Source of the DNA: Paucidesulfovibrio gracilis DSM 16080 | GTDB lineage: Bacteria; Desulfobacterota; Desulfovibrionia; Desulfovibrionales; Desulfovibrionaceae | Direction of reading: 5' to 3' | NCBI RefSeq assembly: GCF_900167125.1 | Contig: NZ_FUYC01000007.1 | Span: 1-64,000 of the forward strand | DNA length: 64,000 bases | Part shown: in pieces, positions 61,504-64,000 of the stretch | Position numbering within the stretch: position 1 is the first letter of the stretch | Layout: each line of letters starts with the position of its first letter | Position numbers and translations under genes: made by a program | Notes under the pieces: model-generated | Told to the model about the DNA's origin: nothing | What the model saw: the letters and a program-made list of their open reading frames with translations, nothing else | Database searches by the model: none

Positions 61504-62643
61504 TCAGGCCGGTTCAGTGCCTTCCCGTTCCCGCAACAGTTTTTCCACCAGATCAACCCAGGCATCCATGCCGCTGGCCGCCCAGTCCGGCCATTGGAAA
61601 GGCGGTGGAGCAGGAGCACTGATCACAGCTGCGATACGCAGGGCCATGGCTTTAGGATCCGATGGATCCTCCAAAAGATTCTCCGGCGGCAGAAATGCAC
61701 AACTGCCGTTGCTGGAACTGCTCACGGTTCGCACACCCATGGCCAAAGCCTCCATGACCGCATTGGAACACGCATCATAAAAAGTGGGCAGGACAAAGAC
61801 ATCCCCGGAGGCATAGAACGAACGCATATCCTCCACCCGACCCAGAAACCGAACCCGATCCGCCACCCCGAGCTTGCGGGCATAGGCCTGCCAGCGGCCT
61901 GCGCCGCGCCCTCCGGCCACATGCAGCACATACCGCTCCGGCAGCAGAGCCAAGGCCTGCAACAGCCCCCGCAACCCCTTGAGCATAAAATTCGTCCCGG
62001 CCGTCAACAGTACGACCTGGGCATCCTTGATCCCCGCAGCAGAACGAATTTCCGCCCGTTCCACCGGGTCTGCGGCATGGAACCGCCCCAAGTCCGGACG
62101 GTTGTAAATCACGGGCATAACTTCAGGACGTAAAAACGGATGCGCCTCCACCATCCATTGGCGGGTTCGCTCGGAGTTGGCCACGATCACCGGTGTGGTC
62201 CGGGCCTGGATCCGTTCAATCCACCAGCTGACCCAATTGGCCGGAGAAAGACGACGACGCAGCATCTTCAACGCACGACGCGGACCACGCGGCCAGGCCC
62301 GACGAGAAAGCCGCCAAAACACGGGCAAAGGGCCGCCCCCCTGTCGAAACACGTCCTGATAAAACGTTTTGCCAAGCCCCACGGACAGGTCATACCCGCC
62401 CTTTTTCCTGGCCCGTTCCGCAGCCAAGGCATACCAGAGCACCTTGAGCCACTTGAACGGCCCAAAACGCCCCACAACAACGGGATGTACGCCGGGCGGA
62501 GGTTCCACCTCGGCCCTCGCGCAGATGAAATCCACTTGATGTCCGGCTTCGGCCAATGCCTTGGCCAGCCGCCAACCAAACCCCTCGGCCCCGCCATAGC
62601 GGGAAAAACGCGGCATCATCACCGCAATACGCGCTGTGTTCAT
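61504..62643 (-). CDS. Glycosyltransferase, GT4/GT-B family (WaaG-like)
   Basis: This 379-residue protein has the GT-B layout: N-lobe MMPRFSRYGGAEGFGWRLAKALAEAGHQVDFI, C-lobe GTNFMLKGLRGLLQALALLP, RVRFLGRVEDMRSFYASGDVFVLPTFYDACSNAVMEALAMG (the E-x7-E-like nucleotide-sugar site, here D-x7-E). Such enzymes add hexoses to lipopolysaccharide core or exopolysaccharide. ATG 62643 was chosen. A weak GGGA precedes it. It converges on the UDP-xylose synthase gene, compatible with a surface glycan theme. Confidence 0.85.
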   Translation of the reverse strand: MNTARIAVMMPRFSRYGGAEGFGWRLAKALAEAGHQVDFICARAEVEPPPGVHPVVVGRFGPFKWLKVLWYALAAERARKKGGYDLSVGLGKTFYQDVFRQGGGPLPVFWRLSRRAWPRGPRRALKMLRRRLSPANWVSWWIERIQARTTPVIVANSERTRQWMVEAHPFLRPEVMPVIYNRPDLGRFHAADPVERAEIRSAAGIKDAQVVLLTAGTNFMLKGLRGLLQALALLPERYVLHVAGGRGAGRWQAYARKLGVADRVRFLGRVEDMRSFYASGDVFVLPTFYDACSNAVMEALAMGVRTVSSSSNGSCAFLPPENLLEDPSDPKAMALRIAAVISAPAPPPFQWPDWAASGMDAWVDLVEKLLREREGTEPA

Positions 62644-62764
62644 GTCCCGGCCACTTTGACAGCCCCCCGAGGGGAAGGCAAGACCGGGCTTGCCAGAAGC
62701 TCCCCCCGAACGGTAGGGTTTCATGGAACTTTTCTCCAAGCATCCATACCAAGGAATATGTACC

Positions 62765-63406
62765 ATGCAAGATATTACGAAATTTCTTACAGGATTCCGG
62801 AAGTTTCAGCAGCACTGCCTGACCAATGAAGGGGAATTGCTTGAACAACTCCGCCAGGGACAGGCACCCAAGGTGCTCATGATCGCCTGCTGCGATTCGC
62901 GGGTCGACCCAGCGGTTCTCATGGATTCGGACTTGGGAGAACTGTTTACCTTGCGCAATATCGCCAGCATCGTCCCCCCCTATGAACGTGGCGGCGGTTT
63001 CCACGGCGTCAGCTCGGCCATCGAATACGCGGTCCGCCATCTCCAGGTGGAACACATCGTGGTGCTCGGCCACCGCCAGTGCGGCGGTGTCCATGCCTTA
63101 CTCAACGGCTGCGGTCCGGACGACGACTTTATCGACGAATGGGTGAACATCCTGGAACCAGCCCGGCAATTGGCCATGGAAAAATATGCCGATGCAAACC
63201 CGGCCGAACGGGAACGGGCCTGTGAACAAGCTTCGGTATTGGTTTCCTTGCGCAACCTGCTGACGTTTCCATGGATCAAAGAGCGCTTTGAAAATGAAAC
63301 GCTGATCCTGCACGGCTGGTATTTTGATTTGGAAACCGGAGAACTCCTCAGCTATCATCCCGACACCAAGCAATTCGAAACCTTGGTGGCTATTGATCAC
63401 GACTGA
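62765..63406 (+). CDS. Beta-class carbonic anhydrase
   Basis: This 213-residue protein catalyses reversible CO2 hydration. Zinc ligands are C42 in IACCDSRVD, H103 and C106 in LGHRQCGG, with the Asp-Arg dyad D44-R46. It is normal in length for the bacterial class. AAGGAA lies before ATG 62765, and the longer frame to 62723 has no site. It precedes the DUF1848 gene by 10 bp, and the two may be co-transcribed. Confidence 0.92.
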   Translation: MQDITKFLTGFRKFQQHCLTNEGELLEQLRQGQAPKVLMIACCDSRVDPAVLMDSDLGELFTLRNIASIVPPYERGGGFHGVSSAIEYAVRHLQVEHIVVLGHRQCGGVHALLNGCGPDDDFIDEWVNILEPARQLAMEKYADANPAERERACEQASVLVSLRNLLTFPWIKERFENETLILHGWYFDLETGELLSYHPDTKQFETLVAIDHD

Positions 63407-63416
63407 CGGTAGCGGC

Positions 63417-64000
63417 ATGATTCTATCCGCCAGTCGCCGTACCGATCTGCCCGCTCTGTATACCCCGTGGTTTTTGGAACGGGTGCGGCAGGGCTGGTGC
63501 GCGGTCCCCAACCCGTTCAACCCCCGGCAGGTAAAACGCGTTTCCCTACGCCCCGACGACGTGGACGCTCTGGTGTTCTGGACGCGCTGGCCCGCCCCCC
63601 TGCTGTCAAGGTTGGATGAACTGGAGTCACTGGGCCTGAACCGTTTCCTGTTTCTGGTCACACTGCTGGGATATGGCCGTGATCTGGAACCCAGGCAACC
63701 GCGACTCGCTTCACGCATCCGGGCGTTTCAGTCCCTGTCCCGACGCATTGGACCGCAACGGGTAGTATGGCGCTACGATCCCATTCTTCTGAGCCGGGCC
63801 ACGCCTCCTGAGTGGCATGTTTCCATGTTTACGGAATTGGCCCGCGCATTACGCGGTTCCACGGAACGTTGCGTGGTCAGTTTTCTGGAGGAATACACAA
63901 AAATCAAAACACGCATGCGCTCCCTGGTTTCCCAGGGGTACGCCCCCGATCCACCGGACCTCATACGACAGAACCGACTTCTGCAAAGGCTGGCCCGCAT
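63417..64000 (+). CDS. DUF1848 family protein (partial, runs off the window)
   Basis: From ATG 63417 the frame stays open to the end of the window (about 194 codons). It starts ILSASRRTDLPALYTPWFLERVRQGWCAVPNPFNPRQVKRVSL, then VFWTRWPAPLLSRLDEL, LVTLLGYGRDLEPRQP, WRYDPILLS and CVVSFLEEYTKIKTR. These blocks are the core of DUF1848 proteins, which usually carry a C-terminal cysteine cluster and are suspected radical-SAM-like enzymes. The cysteine cluster would lie beyond the window. No function is established. Confidence 0.8.
   Translation, partial: MILSASRRTDLPALYTPWFLERVRQGWCAVPNPFNPRQVKRVSLRPDDVDALVFWTRWPAPLLSRLDELESLGLNRFLFLVTLLGYGRDLEPRQPRLASRIRAFQSLSRRIGPQRVVWRYDPILLSRATPPEWHVSMFTELARALRGSTERCVVSFLEEYTKIKTRMRSLVSQGYAPDPPDLIRQNRLLQRLAR

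Overview
The window looks like a chromosomal segment of a sulfate-reducing member of the Desulfovibrionales (Desulfovibrio sensu lato). This rests on the gene repertoire: a fumarate reductase plus two-subunit fumarase operon, a complex I without the NADH module, the 2-amino-3,7-dideoxy-D-threo-hept-6-ulosonate (ADTH) route into aromatic amino acids, a Desulfovibrio-type single-cluster ferredoxin, acetyl-CoA synthetase with an acetate-type symporter, and several small proteins of the kind conserved in that order. I have no database match behind this placement. There are no insertion sequences, prophage genes, CRISPR arrays or rRNA genes. One tRNA-Gly(GCC) opens the window.

Layout: 1-3.6 kb tRNA-Gly, dksA, an RqcH/NFACT protein, an AI-2E-type exporter. 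3.7-6.2 kb a Gate-domain membrane protein, ridA, and the ADTH synthase gene preceded by what I read as a phenylalanine leader peptide with a terminator/antiterminator (attenuator). 6.4-10.8 kb cheY, two small envelope genes, two unusually long hairpins, and a minus-strand group (GT9 glycosyltransferase, a hypothetical, a FliT-like protein) that may serve flagella. 11.1-19 kb acs, a two-part sodium:solute symporter, a cNMP/CBS/nucleotidyltransferase regulator, a DnaQ-type exonuclease and small genes, an acetate-uptake cluster. 19-25.8 kb a two-domain radical SAM protein, a CoA-disulfide-reductase/rhodanese fusion, an aminotransferase. 26-32 kb a methyltransferase, a 56-residue small gene that is easy to miss, and frdCAB-fumarase. 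32-38 kb an M16 peptidase, a YbjQ-like protein and a three-gene minus-strand signalling set consisting of an unknown helical protein, a CarH-like cobalamin protein and a histidine kinase. 38-43 kb aroC, trkA, trkH and aroK in one minus-strand run, then a YchF-like GTPase. 43-46.4 kb a LysR regulator divergent from a betaine-type binding protein, a ferredoxin, and a degenerate HsdR-N protein. 46.5-58.1 kb a thirteen-gene complex I operon (nuoABCDHIJK, then four antiporter-like subunits plus one small membrane protein). 58.3-64 kb a GGDEF response regulator, a ComB-like protein, UDP-glucuronate decarboxylase, a glycosyltransferase, beta-carbonic anhydrase, and the start of a DUF1848 protein.

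How it fits together: the energy genes describe anaerobic respiration with fumarate/succinate interconversion at the membrane, a quinone-reducing, ion-pumping complex I that must take electrons from something other than NADH through NuoEFG, and acetate activation or scavenging. Chorismate synthesis is represented at two loci (ADTH synthase, and aroK/aroC), the first apparently under phenylalanine attenuation.

The two observations I would follow first are the Phe attenuator at 5108-5286 and the cobalamin-photoreceptor-like protein translationally coupled to a histidine kinase at 35342-38011. Long open frames antisense to the nuo, frd and symporter genes are shadows of high-GC coding sequence and are not annotated.
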